A stretch of DNA of 9,384 nucleotides from Saccharothrix sp. ST-888 (GCF_000955975.1 NZ_JYJF01000164.1:1-9384), one strand, 5' to 3'; positions 1-6,946 are shown, numbered from the stretch's first letter. Notes: generated by a model from the sequence alone, not told the origin. Numbers and translations are program-made.

Positions 1-56
1 GGCACGCGCCGGACATCCTCGCGAGTTGGCCGGAGGAGATTCCCGGGATCGAATGA
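1..56 (+). CDS. C-terminal end of an upstream gene (partial, unidentified)
   Basis: Reading from base 3, an open frame enters the window and ends at TGA 54-56. Its last residues are HAPDILASWPEEIPGIE. The composition (G/C third positions, balanced acidic and hydrophobic residues) looks like real actinomycete protein. The other two forward frames here give arginine/glycine-rich sequence typical of non-coding frames. A small stem-loop starts directly after the stop, which fits the end of a gene. Seventeen residues are too few to name a family. The gene runs in the same direction as the ABC importer but is separated from it by 191 bp with its own leader, so it is probably a separate transcription unit. 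Confidence 0.5.
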   Translation, partial: HAPDILASWPEEIPGIE

Positions 57-79
57 CCCGCCCTCCGGAAGGTCGCGGG
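57..79 (+). terminator. Stem-loop after the upstream gene, possible terminator
   Basis: Directly after TGA 54-56, CCCGCCCT (57-64) pairs with AGG (70-72) and, past a two-base bulge, GCGGG (75-79). The loop is CCGGA. No T tract follows. Many Streptomyces terminators lack a clear U run, so this is plausible, but it is only a prediction from complementarity. Confidence 0.35.
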
Positions 80-145
80 GCCTGGCGTGTCAGGGACGCG
101 GTGGCCGGGAGCGGATGGTAGGAAGGTGCACCGCGAGAAGGCGCC

Positions 146-179
146 ATGCGGGGACATCGCATATGTGGGGACATCGCAC
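146..179 (+). repeat. Two adjacent 17-bp direct repeats upstream of the ABC operon (candidate operator)
   Basis: ATGCGGGGACATCGCAT (146-162) is followed without a gap by ATGTGGGGACATCGCAC (163-179); 15 of 17 positions match. The first copy is also a partial palindrome, with arms ATGCG and CGCAT around a 7-base centre. The second copy keeps only part of that symmetry. The repeat sits 69 bp before the ATPase start codon in a non-coding leader, so tandem binding of a transcription regulator is the simplest reading. The regulator family cannot be named. Neighbouring sequence (129-145 and 180-196) does not continue the repeat. Confidence 0.55.
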
Positions 180-194
180 CGCCGGGCGCCCAGT

Positions 195-237
195 AGGGCT
201 CCCGACGCAGTCGGGAAGGACTCGGAGGACGAGCCCT
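195..237 (+). promoter_or_regulatory. Nested inverted repeats abutting the ribosome binding site of the ABC operon
   Basis: TCCCGAC (200-206), spacer GCA, GTCGGGA (210-216) is a perfect 7-bp inverted repeat. Around it, AGGGCTC (195-201) is perfectly complementary to GAGCCCT (231-237). The two helices share bases 200-201, so they can stack or compete. The right outer arm touches the Shine-Dalgarno sequence GGAGAGG (238-244), which lies three bases before ATG 248. In RNA, the structure would put the ribosome binding site at the foot of a hairpin. In DNA, the inner 17-bp palindrome could be an operator, since repressors of sugar transporters often bind such sites. Which role it plays, if any, is inference. 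Confidence 0.45.
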
Positions 238-247
238 GGAGAGGTCC

Positions 248-1792
248 ATGCCTGACACTCCCGACACCTTGGCGGGCCCGCCCGTGGACGGCGGCCCGCT
301 GGTCCGGATCCGCGGACTCGGCAAGCGGTTCGGCGGTACCCTCGCACTCGCCGGGGTCGACCTCGACATCCACCGGGGCGGCATCCTGGCGCTGCTCGGC
401 CCGAACGGCGCCGGCAAGTCCACCCTCATCAAGATCCTCGCCGGGGTCCAGCACGCCGACGAGGGCGAGGTGACGGTGGCCGGGCACCCGCTCGGCACCG
501 ACGCCGCCTCCCGGAGCATGTCCTTCATCCACCAGGACCTCGGCCTGGTCGACTGGATGACGGCCGCCGAGAACATCGCCCTGGTCGCCGGCTACCCGCG
601 CCGACACGGCCTGGTCTCCTGGCGGCGGACCCGGGAGCGCTGCGCCGAGGCGCTCGCGATCGTCGCCGGACACCTGGACCCCGACACGCGGATCGCCGAC
701 CTCGCCCCCGCCGAACGCTCACTGGTGGCCATCGCCCGCGCCCTGGCGACGCGGGCGGAGCTCGTCGTCCTGGACGAGCCGACCGCCAGCCTCCCCGCCG
801 CGGACTGCGCCCGGCTCTTCGACGTCCTGCACACCCTGCGCGACCGGGGGCACGGCATCGTCTACGTCACCCACCGGCTCGACGAGGTGTACAAGGTCGC
901 CGACACCTTCGCCGTCCTGCGCGACGGCCGCCTCATCAGCACCGGTCCGCTGGCCGGCCACAGCCTCGGGCGCCTGGTGCGCGACATCGTGGGCCGCGAA
1001 CCGGCCGGCTACCGGCCCGCCACCGCCCCCGCCGAGGGACCGGCCGTGCTGAGCCTCGACGGCGTCCGGACCGAGGGCACCGGACCGGTGAGCCTGGAGC
1101 TGCACGCCGGTGAAGTCCTCGGCATGGTGGGCCTCACCGGCGCCGGCCACCTCGCCCTGGGCCGCGCCCTCGCCGGCGCCCGGCCGATCCTCGCCGGGCG
1201 GGTCCTGCTCGCCGGGCGGCCGTACTCCCCGCGCACGGTCGCCGCGGCGGTCGGCTCCGGCGTCGGCCTGGTGACCGGAAACCGCCAGGAGGAAGGCTGC
1301 GCGGCAGAACTGACGGTGCGTGAGAACTTCCTGGCGAACCCCCGGGTGGACGGCCTGCGGGCACTGCACCGGATCAGCCCCCGGCGCGAGCGCGCCGAGG
1401 CCGCCGCCCTGATCGAACGGTTCTCGGTGCAGCCCCGCGACAGCGAGGCCCCGATCGCCACCCTGTCCGGCGGCAACCAGCAGAAGGTCATGGTCGGACG
1501 GTGGCTCCGGGTGCGCCGACGGATGCTGATCCTGGAGGAGCCGACCGCCAGCGTGGACGTCGGCGCCAAGGCCGAGGTCTACCGCCTGCTCGACCGGGCG
1601 CTGGCGGCCGGCCAGGCGGTCCTGCTCATCTCCACCGACTTCGAGGAGGTCGCCACCGTGTGTCACCGCGCCCTGGTATTCGTCCAAGGGAGCGTGACCG
1701 CCGAGCTGACCGGCGAGGCCCTGACCGTCACCGCACTCACCCGTACCGCCTCGGCCATGCCCGCCGTCACCGGTACCGCGACGGACCGATGA
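248..1792 (+). CDS. Carbohydrate-type ABC importer, double ATP-binding protein (RbsA/XylG/MglA-like)
   Basis: This 514-residue ATPase contains both nucleotide-binding domains of a CUT2-type importer, close to the usual ~500 residues. It works at the inner face of the membrane with the permease and lipoprotein that follow. Domain 1 (about 17-250) has Walker A GPNGAGKST (51-59), Q-loop Q96, Walker B LVVLDEP (172-178) and switch H209. Its signature motif is degenerate (LAPAERS, 152-158). Domain 2 (about 265-490) has the lysine-less Walker A region GLTGAG (295-300) normal for this family, a full LSGGNQQKV signature (406-414) and Walker B ILEEP (428-432), where Glu430 replaces the usual Asp. It also lacks the switch histidine, as relatives do. 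ATG 248 is chosen because GGAGAGG lies just upstream. The stop overlaps the permease start as ATGA. Substrate unknown; ribose, xylose, galactose or another small polyol/sugar are all possible. Confidence 0.93.
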   Translation: MPDTPDTLAGPPVDGGPLVRIRGLGKRFGGTLALAGVDLDIHRGGILALLGPNGAGKSTLIKILAGVQHADEGEVTVAGHPLGTDAASRSMSFIHQDLGLVDWMTAAENIALVAGYPRRHGLVSWRRTRERCAEALAIVAGHLDPDTRIADLAPAERSLVAIARALATRAELVVLDEPTASLPAADCARLFDVLHTLRDRGHGIVYVTHRLDEVYKVADTFAVLRDGRLISTGPLAGHSLGRLVRDIVGREPAGYRPATAPAEGPAVLSLDGVRTEGTGPVSLELHAGEVLGMVGLTGAGHLALGRALAGARPILAGRVLLAGRPYSPRTVAAAVGSGVGLVTGNRQEEGCAAELTVRENFLANPRVDGLRALHRISPRRERAEAAALIERFSVQPRDSEAPIATLSGGNQQKVMVGRWLRVRRRMLILEEPTASVDVGAKAEVYRLLDRALAAGQAVLLISTDFEEVATVCHRALVFVQGSVTAELTGEALTVTALTRTASAMPAVTGTATDR

Positions 1793-2877
1793 GCACGTCC
1801 CCCTCCCGCCGGTCCCCGCTGGACCGCCTGCGCGGGCACCACGTCGGCACCTACGGCCTGCCGGCCCTCGCCGCCCTGCTGTTCCTGGTCTTCTCCCTCG
1901 TCCTGCCGGACACCTTCCCCACCGTCGACAACATCTCCTCGATCCTCTCCAACCAGTCGATCCCCGCGATCCTCGCGCTCGGCGCGACGATCCCCATCGT
2001 CACCGGCCGGTTCGACCTCTCCCTCGGCTACGGACTCGGCCTCGCCCACGTCATGACGCTGCATCTGCTCGTCGACGGCGGCTGGCCCTGGCCGCTCGCC
2101 TGCCTCGTGGTGATCCTCGGCGGAGCGGTCTTCGGGACCCTCAACGGTGTCGTCGTCGAGTTCGGGCAGATCGACTCCTTCATCGCCACGCTCGGCACCG
2201 GCAGCGTCCTGTACGCCTTCACCGGCTGGATCACCGGCGGCGCCCGGATCGTCCCCGGTGCGAACGGCCTGCCGGCCGCCTTCACCGACCTCTACGACTC
2301 CAAGTTCCTCGGCCTGCCGGTCTCCGCCTACTACGTGCTGGTCCTCGCCGTCGCCCTGTGGCTGCTGCTGGAACGGCTGCCGCTCGGCCGGTACATGTAC
2401 GTCATCGGCTCCAACCCTCGGGCCGCCGAACTGGTCGGCATCCCCACCCGCCGGTACAGCGTCTACGCCTTCGCCGGATCGGGCCTGGTCGTCGGCTTCG
2501 CCGGTGTGCTGCTCGCCGCGCAGCAGCAGATCGGCAGCCCGAGCGTCGGCCTCGACTACCTGCTGCCCGCCTTCGTCGGCGCGCTGCTCGGCTCCACGGC
2601 GATCAAGCCCGGACGGGTCAACGCCCTGGGAACCGTGGCCGCCGTCGCCGTCCTCGCCATCGGCCTGGCCGGGATCGGCCAGCTCGGCGCCCAATTCTGG
2701 GCGATTCCGCTGTTCAACGGCACGGCGCTGCTCATCGCCGTCGGCCTGGCCGGCTACTCCGCGCGCCGCCGCCTGCGCGCCGCCGCCACCGGGACCGGCA
2801 CCGGCACCGGCCGTCCACCCGTAAAGCCGTCGGCTGCGCCGCCGACCGACGGGCCCGCTCCGCAGGAGGCGCCGTGA
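1789..2877 (+). CDS. Carbohydrate-type ABC importer, permease (RbsC-like)
   Basis: This 362-residue integral membrane protein of the BPD_transp_2/RbsC family forms the transport channel for the ATPase before it. The N-terminus is basic and cytoplasmic (1-20). The first helix is about 23-40, and the core has roughly nine to ten hydrophobic helices up to 325. Family landmarks are ALGATIPIVTGRFDLSLG (63-80), matching the RbsC TGGIDLSVG region, and GSNPRAAELVGI (207-218), the cytoplasmic loop that contacts the ATPase. The C-terminus (326-362) is a Pro/Ala/Thr-rich tail longer than in typical RbsC proteins and includes a TG repeat. The ATG at 1789 overlaps the ATPase stop by 4 bp with no strong ribosome binding site, so translational coupling is likely. 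The open frame extends upstream to 1501, but that part overlaps the conserved end of the ATPase and is arginine-rich shadow sequence. Confidence 0.92.
   Translation: MSTSPSRRSPLDRLRGHHVGTYGLPALAALLFLVFSLVLPDTFPTVDNISSILSNQSIPAILALGATIPIVTGRFDLSLGYGLGLAHVMTLHLLVDGGWPWPLACLVVILGGAVFGTLNGVVVEFGQIDSFIATLGTGSVLYAFTGWITGGARIVPGANGLPAAFTDLYDSKFLGLPVSAYYVLVLAVALWLLLERLPLGRYMYVIGSNPRAAELVGIPTRRYSVYAFAGSGLVVGFAGVLLAAQQQIGSPSVGLDYLLPAFVGALLGSTAIKPGRVNALGTVAAVAVLAIGLAGIGQLGAQFWAIPLFNGTALLIAVGLAGYSARRRLRAAATGTGTGTGRPPVKPSAAPPTDGPAPQEAP
2788..2811 (+). repeat. Four tandem hexamers (ACCGGS) in the permease tail
   Basis: ACCGGG is followed by three ACCGGC units in frame, encoding Thr-Gly four times (residues 334-341 of the permease). 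It lies in the unconserved C-terminal tail, so slippage here could change length without harm. No function is implied. Confidence 0.7.
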
Positions 2878-2938
2878 ACGGCCCGGTGTCCCCGCCGTGA
2901 CCCCTGGCGGCACCCCCGCGCCGTCGATCCCCCTCCGC

Positions 2939-2944
2939 AAGGAG
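2939..2944 (+). promoter_or_regulatory. Ribosome binding site AAGGAG fixing the GTG start of the lipoprotein
   Basis: AAGGAG lies five bases before GTG 2950. It is the best Shine-Dalgarno match of the importer operon after the first gene's site, and it supports GTG rather than a later codon. The binding protein is thus translated independently of the permease, 72 bp after it. A weak inverted repeat, CCGCC (2892-2896) with GGCGG (2906-2910), lies in the same gap. Confidence 0.7.
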
Positions 2945-2949
2945 CGCCC

Positions 2950-4098
2950 GTGTACCCGAACCGCCGCACTGCCCTCGCGGTCGCAGCCCTGCTGACAGCG
3001 GCCGCCACCGTCGTCGGCTGCGAGCGCGGCTCGTCGACCGGCGCCGGGCCCTCGCCCGTGGGGCCGTCGACGGCAGGCTGCCCGACCGCTCTCGCCCGGG
3101 CCGAGGCGAACGTCCAGCAGGCGGAGCGCATCGACATCTCCTGGACCGGCCCCACCAGCGGCCCGACGGCGGTCTCCGACAGGTCCATCGCCTACGTCGC
3201 CCAGACCATGACCAACCCCGGTGTCGCAGGCGTCGCCAAGGGCGTCATCGAAGCCGCGAAGGTCATCGGATGGAACGTCCGGGTGATCGACGGGCAGGGC
3301 ACACCGGTCGGCGTCCAGGCGGCGTTCAGCCAGGCGATCGACCTCAAGCCCGCGGGCATCGTCATCGGCGGCTTCGACCCCGGGCTGACCGAGCAGCAGC
3401 TGGCGCAGGCCGACGCGGCGCACATCCCGCTGGTCGGCTGGCACGCGGTCGCCGCGCCCGGCCCGAGTACGAACCCCCCGCTCTTCAGCAACATCACCAC
3501 CAGCGTCGCCGACGTCGCGAGGAGCAGCGCGGACTGGATCATCGCGGAGTCCAACGGGAACGCCGGAACCGTCGTCTTCACCGACGACTCGATCCCGTTC
3601 GCCAGGAACAAGTCCGAACTGATCAGGAACCAACTCGCCACCTGCCCGAGCGTGAAGCTGCTGGCCTACGAGAACATCCCCATCCCGGACTCGAGCAGCC
3701 GCACCCCGCAGGAGGTCTCCTCCCTCCTCGCCCGCTTCCAGGGCCGGTGGACGTTCTCCGTGGCCATCAACGACCTGTACTTCGCCGACGCCGCCCCGGC
3801 CCTGCGGGCGGCCGACAAGCCGGGCGGCGGCGCCCCGTACAACATCGGCGCGGGCGACGGCGACCCCTCGGCCTTCCAGCGCATCGACAGCAGACAGTTC
3901 CAGGCCGCCACCGTCCCCGAGCCGCTCACCGAGCAGGGCTGGCAGATCATCGACGAGTTCAACCGTGCCTTCTCCGGCAGCCCCGCCAGCGGCTACGTCG
4001 CACCGGTCCACATCGCCACGGCCGCCAACAGCAACGGAGCCACCTCCTGGGACCCGCCGGGCTACCGGGCGGCGTACCGGAAGATCTGGGGCAGATAG
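2950..4098 (+). CDS. Substrate-binding lipoprotein of the ABC importer (Peripla_BP_4-like)
   Basis: This 382-residue extracytoplasmic binding protein is predicted to be lipid-anchored on the outside of the membrane. The signal peptide has MYPNRR, then a hydrophobic stretch (8-22) and lipobox VVGC with Cys24 as the lipidated residue. A Gly/Ser/Pro linker (25-43) follows. The type I periplasmic-binding fold runs from about 79 to 345. It opens with SIAYVAQTMTNPGVAGVAKG, the usual first strand and helix of sugar-binding proteins, and continues with GIVIGGFDP (136-144) and IPLVGWHA (159-166), typical second-strand segments. It is the third gene of the importer operon, with its own ribosome binding site, which fits the higher amounts needed for binding proteins. 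It is longer than enteric RbsB (about 296). The ligand cannot be deduced. An amide or nucleoside ligand cannot be excluded because the fold is shared, but the RbsA/RbsC partners favour sugars. Confidence 0.88.
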   Translation: MYPNRRTALAVAALLTAAATVVGCERGSSTGAGPSPVGPSTAGCPTALARAEANVQQAERIDISWTGPTSGPTAVSDRSIAYVAQTMTNPGVAGVAKGVIEAAKVIGWNVRVIDGQGTPVGVQAAFSQAIDLKPAGIVIGGFDPGLTEQQLAQADAAHIPLVGWHAVAAPGPSTNPPLFSNITTSVADVARSSADWIIAESNGNAGTVVFTDDSIPFARNKSELIRNQLATCPSVKLLAYENIPIPDSSSRTPQEVSSLLARFQGRWTFSVAINDLYFADAAPALRAADKPGGGAPYNIGAGDGDPSAFQRIDSRQFQAATVPEPLTEQGWQIIDEFNRAFSGSPASGYVAPVHIATAANSNGATSWDPPGYRAAYRKIWGR

Positions 4099-4100
4099 CC

Positions 4101-4114
4101 CGCTCTCCTGAGCG
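4101..4114. terminator. Small hairpin in the 22-bp convergent gap, possible bidirectional terminator
   Basis: CGCTC (4101-4105), loop TCCT, GAGCG (4110-4114) is a perfect 5-bp stem. It lies between the lipoprotein stop (4098) and the stop of the convergent fusion gene (4121). There is no T tract on either strand and the stem is short, so it may not be enough by itself to end transcription. Confidence 0.3.
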
Positions 4115-4120
4115 CGACCG

Positions 4121-6946
4121 TCAGGTGGCTTCCCCGGCGGAGAGGTCCTGTTCGGCCCAGATGGTCTTGCCGGTGGGGGTGTAGCGGGTGCCCCACCGCT
4201 GGGTCATCTGGGCGATGATGAACAGGCCGCGGCCGCCCTCGTCGTCGCTCTCGGCGTGGCGCAGGTGGGGTGTGGTGTGCCCGGTGTCGGAGACCTCGCA
4301 GATGAGGCTCCGGTCGCGGATGAGCCGGACGTGGATCGGGCCGTCGGCGTAACGGATGGCGTTGGTGACCAGCTCGCTGACGATCAGCTCGGTGGTGAAG
4401 GAGAGGTCGTCCAGCCCCCACTCGTGCAGTTGCCGGGTGGCCGCGGTGCGCGCGCCGGCGACCATGGCCGGGTCGGCGTCCAGCTCCCAGACGGCCACCT
4501 GGTGCTCGTCGAGCATCCGGGTGCGGACCAGGAGCAGCGCCGCGTCGTCGTCCACCGGCCCCGGCAGCAGGGTGGCCATCACGCGGTCGCAGAGCTCCTC
4601 CAGGGGTCGCCGGTGTTGGGCGAGGATGTCGGTGAGCAGGCGCAGTCCCACCTCGGCGTCGTGGTCGGCGGTCTGGATCAGGCCGTCGGTGAAAAGCGCG
4701 ATGAGGCTGCCTGCGGGCAGCGGCAGGTCCGTGCTCCGGAACGGCAGGCCGCCCATGCCCAGTGCGGGGCCCGGCGGGAGCTCCGGAGAGCTGACGCCGC
4801 CGCCGTCCGGCCGGGCGATGGCGGGCGGTGAGTGTCCGGCGCGCGCCATGCTGCACTGCCCGGTCAGCGGGTCGTACACCGCGTACAGGCAGGTCACGCC
4901 GTGGGCTTCGTCGCCCGGCGGCTTCGAGCCGGACCGGCCGGGGAGGCCGGCCTGCTCCTGGGCGGCCTGTTCGACCACGTCGTCCAGGCGGGAGAGGAGC
5001 TCGTCCGGGGCGAGGTCCAGCCGGGCGAGGACGCGCACGCTGGTGCGCAGGCGTCCCATGGTGGCGGCGGCGTGCAGTCCGTGGCCGAGCACGTCGCCGA
5101 CGACCAGGCCGACCCGGGTGCCCGACAGCGGGATGACGTCGAACCAGTCGCCGCCCACCCCGGACCGGCTGTCGGCGGGCACGTAACGGCTCGCCGACTC
5201 GACCGCCGTCTGCGGCGGCAGGTGCTGCGGCAGCAGGCTCCGTTGCAGCCGGAGGGCCGCCGTGTGCTCACGGGTGACGATCGGCATCAGGACGACGCCG
5301 ATCAGCAGGGCGCCGAGGCCCAGGACGGTCACCCCGCCGGTCCGTCCGATCACGGGCAGGTCGAAGGCGGTCGAGCCGTAGGCGGGGTCGGCGTAGACGT
5401 CGAAGGCGGCGTAGCAGAAGAAGTAGAGCATCATCAGCCCGCCCAGGGCGGGGAGCACGCCTTTGAACAGCAGGTCCCGGCCGCTGCGGGTGAGCACCTT
5501 GCGGTAGTACCAGACGCAGGCGAAGCCCGTGAGGCCGTAGTAGAACGCGATCGCGAGGCCGACCGAGTCGATGGAGTCGGTCAGGACGTTGCGGCTGACC
5601 GTGGTCAGCAGGACGAGGAAGCCGATCGAGGCGAGGCCCATGCCGATGGTCGACCAGGTCGGGGTGAGGTACCGGCGGTGCACCCGGGCGAAGCGGGAGG
5701 GGATGGCCTTGTGCGCGGCCATGGAGAAGACGGTCCTGGCCATCGGCAGGATCGTGGTCTGGGTGGAGGACACCGCGGAGGTCAGCACCATGAGGATCAG
5801 CAGTTTGGTGAAGAACCAGCCCAGGCCCTCGTTGCCGAAGACCGCGTGGCCAAGCCCGGACAGCACGTCTCCGGAGTTGTTCGTGTTGCCCAGTCCGATG
5901 CCCTCGGTGCCGACTCCCGCGAACGCCTGGGCCGAGGTGGAGACCAGGGCGTAGATGACCAGCAGCAGTACGGTCGAGAGGACCGCCGTACGCCCGGGGG
6001 TGCGGCTGCTGTCGGCGGTCTCCTCGTTGACCGAGACGGCGGTGTCCCAGCCCCAGTAGAGGAAGACGGCGGAGAGGATGCCCGCGGTCAGCGCCCTGGC
6101 CGAGGACACCTCGAACGGGTTGAACCAGGAGGCGGAGACGTGGATCGCCGTCCCGGCGCCCCCGGTGTAGACCCTGACCAGCGCCATGACGGCGAACAGC
6201 ACGAGCACCGCCACCTCGATGCACAGGAGCCGGCGCTGGACGGCGGCCGAGACCTCGATGCCGATGTAGCAGACCGCGGTCATCACGGCGATCCAGACGC
6301 CCCCCGCGACGGTGGTCCACAGCCTGCTGTCCGCGAGTGAGGCGAACCCCAGGAGGCGGAAGCTGTAGATGCCGGCGATCTCCGCCAGGTTCGCCATCAC
6401 GATGATGTCGGCGACGATGATGCCCCAGCCGCCCATCCAGCCGGCGCGGGGGCCGAAGGCGCGGGTCGCCCAGGTGAAGGCGGTCCCGCAGTCGGCGTCG
6501 CTCGCGTTGAGCTCCTTGTAGGCGTAGGCGATCAGCAGCATGGGGATGAAGGCCAGCATCGTGACGATCGGGGCCTGGAGGCCGACCCCCGCCACGATCA
6601 GCCCGAGCGTTGCCGCCAGGCTGTACGCCGGACCGGTGGAAGCCAGACCGATCACCACCGACGAGAACGGCCCCAGGGCACTGGCCTTGAGCCCTTTCTC
6701 ACCCGGGCCCGGACCGGGCGCCAGCGGCGCGGCGGACTCGACGGGGCCACCGATGAGCTCCGCACCCGATCCCGACGCGGGACCCTGGTCGCGCGCAGCC
6801 CGATCATGCGCGACGCGATCACGCGCGACGCGACCGTCGGGACAGCCCGGGCGGCTGCCCCGGCGCTGTCGGCCGCCCGTCTGCGCAGCGTAGGCCCCCG
6901 TGCCACGCGCTCCGTGCGGTCCGGGCCGGGCATCCATGCTTCTCAT
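4121..6946 (-). CDS. APC-type amino-acid permease domain fused to SpoIIE phosphatase and RsbW-like ATPase
   Basis: This single 941-residue frame has three modules. Residues 1-84 are a basic, Gly/Pro-rich, probably disordered leader. Residues 85-557 form an APC-superfamily permease with 12 predicted helices (for example 92-121, 285-304, 537-557), the unwound helix-1 stretch SSVVIGLASTGPAYS and the helix-6 motif FLYWGWDTAVSVNEET. Right after helix 12, REHTAALRLQRSLLP (559-573) opens a SpoIIE/PPM phosphatase (to about 812) with metal-site residues in GGDWFD (598-603), GDVLGHG (617-623), FTDG (752-755) and DDD (799-801). Residues 819-936 are an RsbW/SpoIIAB-like ATPase with N-box E858/N862, DTGH (887-890) and GGRGLF (904-909). 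All catalytic motifs look intact. With 12 helices and an inside N-terminus, both enzymes would be cytoplasmic. The likely role is a membrane receptor acting on STAS anti-sigma antagonists and sigma factors; transport itself is possible. The start is uncertain: ATG at 6973, 6946 or 6937. I chose 6946 for the GGGGG four bases upstream. Confidence 0.9.
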   Translation of the reverse strand: MRSMDARPGPHGARGTGAYAAQTGGRQRRGSRPGCPDGRVARDRVAHDRAARDQGPASGSGAELIGGPVESAAPLAPGPGPGEKGLKASALGPFSSVVIGLASTGPAYSLAATLGLIVAGVGLQAPIVTMLAFIPMLLIAYAYKELNASDADCGTAFTWATRAFGPRAGWMGGWGIIVADIIVMANLAEIAGIYSFRLLGFASLADSRLWTTVAGGVWIAVMTAVCYIGIEVSAAVQRRLLCIEVAVLVLFAVMALVRVYTGGAGTAIHVSASWFNPFEVSSARALTAGILSAVFLYWGWDTAVSVNEETADSSRTPGRTAVLSTVLLLVIYALVSTSAQAFAGVGTEGIGLGNTNNSGDVLSGLGHAVFGNEGLGWFFTKLLILMVLTSAVSSTQTTILPMARTVFSMAAHKAIPSRFARVHRRYLTPTWSTIGMGLASIGFLVLLTTVSRNVLTDSIDSVGLAIAFYYGLTGFACVWYYRKVLTRSGRDLLFKGVLPALGGLMMLYFFCYAAFDVYADPAYGSTAFDLPVIGRTGGVTVLGLGALLIGVVLMPIVTREHTAALRLQRSLLPQHLPPQTAVESASRYVPADSRSGVGGDWFDVIPLSGTRVGLVVGDVLGHGLHAAATMGRLRTSVRVLARLDLAPDELLSRLDDVVEQAAQEQAGLPGRSGSKPPGDEAHGVTCLYAVYDPLTGQCSMARAGHSPPAIARPDGGGVSSPELPPGPALGMGGLPFRSTDLPLPAGSLIALFTDGLIQTADHDAEVGLRLLTDILAQHRRPLEELCDRVMATLLPGPVDDDAALLLVRTRMLDEHQVAVWELDADPAMVAGARTAATRQLHEWGLDDLSFTTELIVSELVTNAIRYADGPIHVRLIRDRSLICEVSDTGHTTPHLRHAESDDEGGRGLFIIAQMTQRWGTRYTPTGKTIWAEQDLSAGEAT
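6801..6830 (-). repeat. 15-bp tandem repeat in the fusion gene's N-terminal leader
   Basis: On the + strand, CGATCATGCGCGACG (6801-6815) is followed by CGATCACGCGCGACG (6816-6830), with one mismatch. A more diverged third copy precedes them (about 6786-6800). In the gene's frame they encode the five-residue repeat VARDR, VAHDR, AARDQ. The repeats are in frame and in the unconserved leader before the first helix. Confidence 0.75.

Noticed and set aside
87..473. 128-codon + strand frame starting in the leader
   Set aside because: It overlaps the start and Walker A region of the ATPase in another frame and has no ribosome binding site or recognisable motif.
1501..1788. Upstream extension of the permease frame
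   Set aside because: The 96 extra codons overlap the conserved second nucleotide-binding domain and are arginine/glycine-rich shadow sequence; ATG 1789 gives the normal RbsC-type N-terminus.
1663..4011. 782-codon open frame on the - strand opposite the permease and lipoprotein genes
   Set aside because: Its product is rich in Asp/Gly/Glu/Arg with no recognisable motif, and it mirrors the third-position G/C bias of well-identified + strand genes. Long antisense frames are expected at this base composition.
4832..6340. 502-codon open frame on the + strand opposite the fusion gene
   Set aside because: Low-complexity Gly/Asp/Gln/Arg protein lying wholly antisense to conserved permease and phosphatase domains; a compositional shadow.
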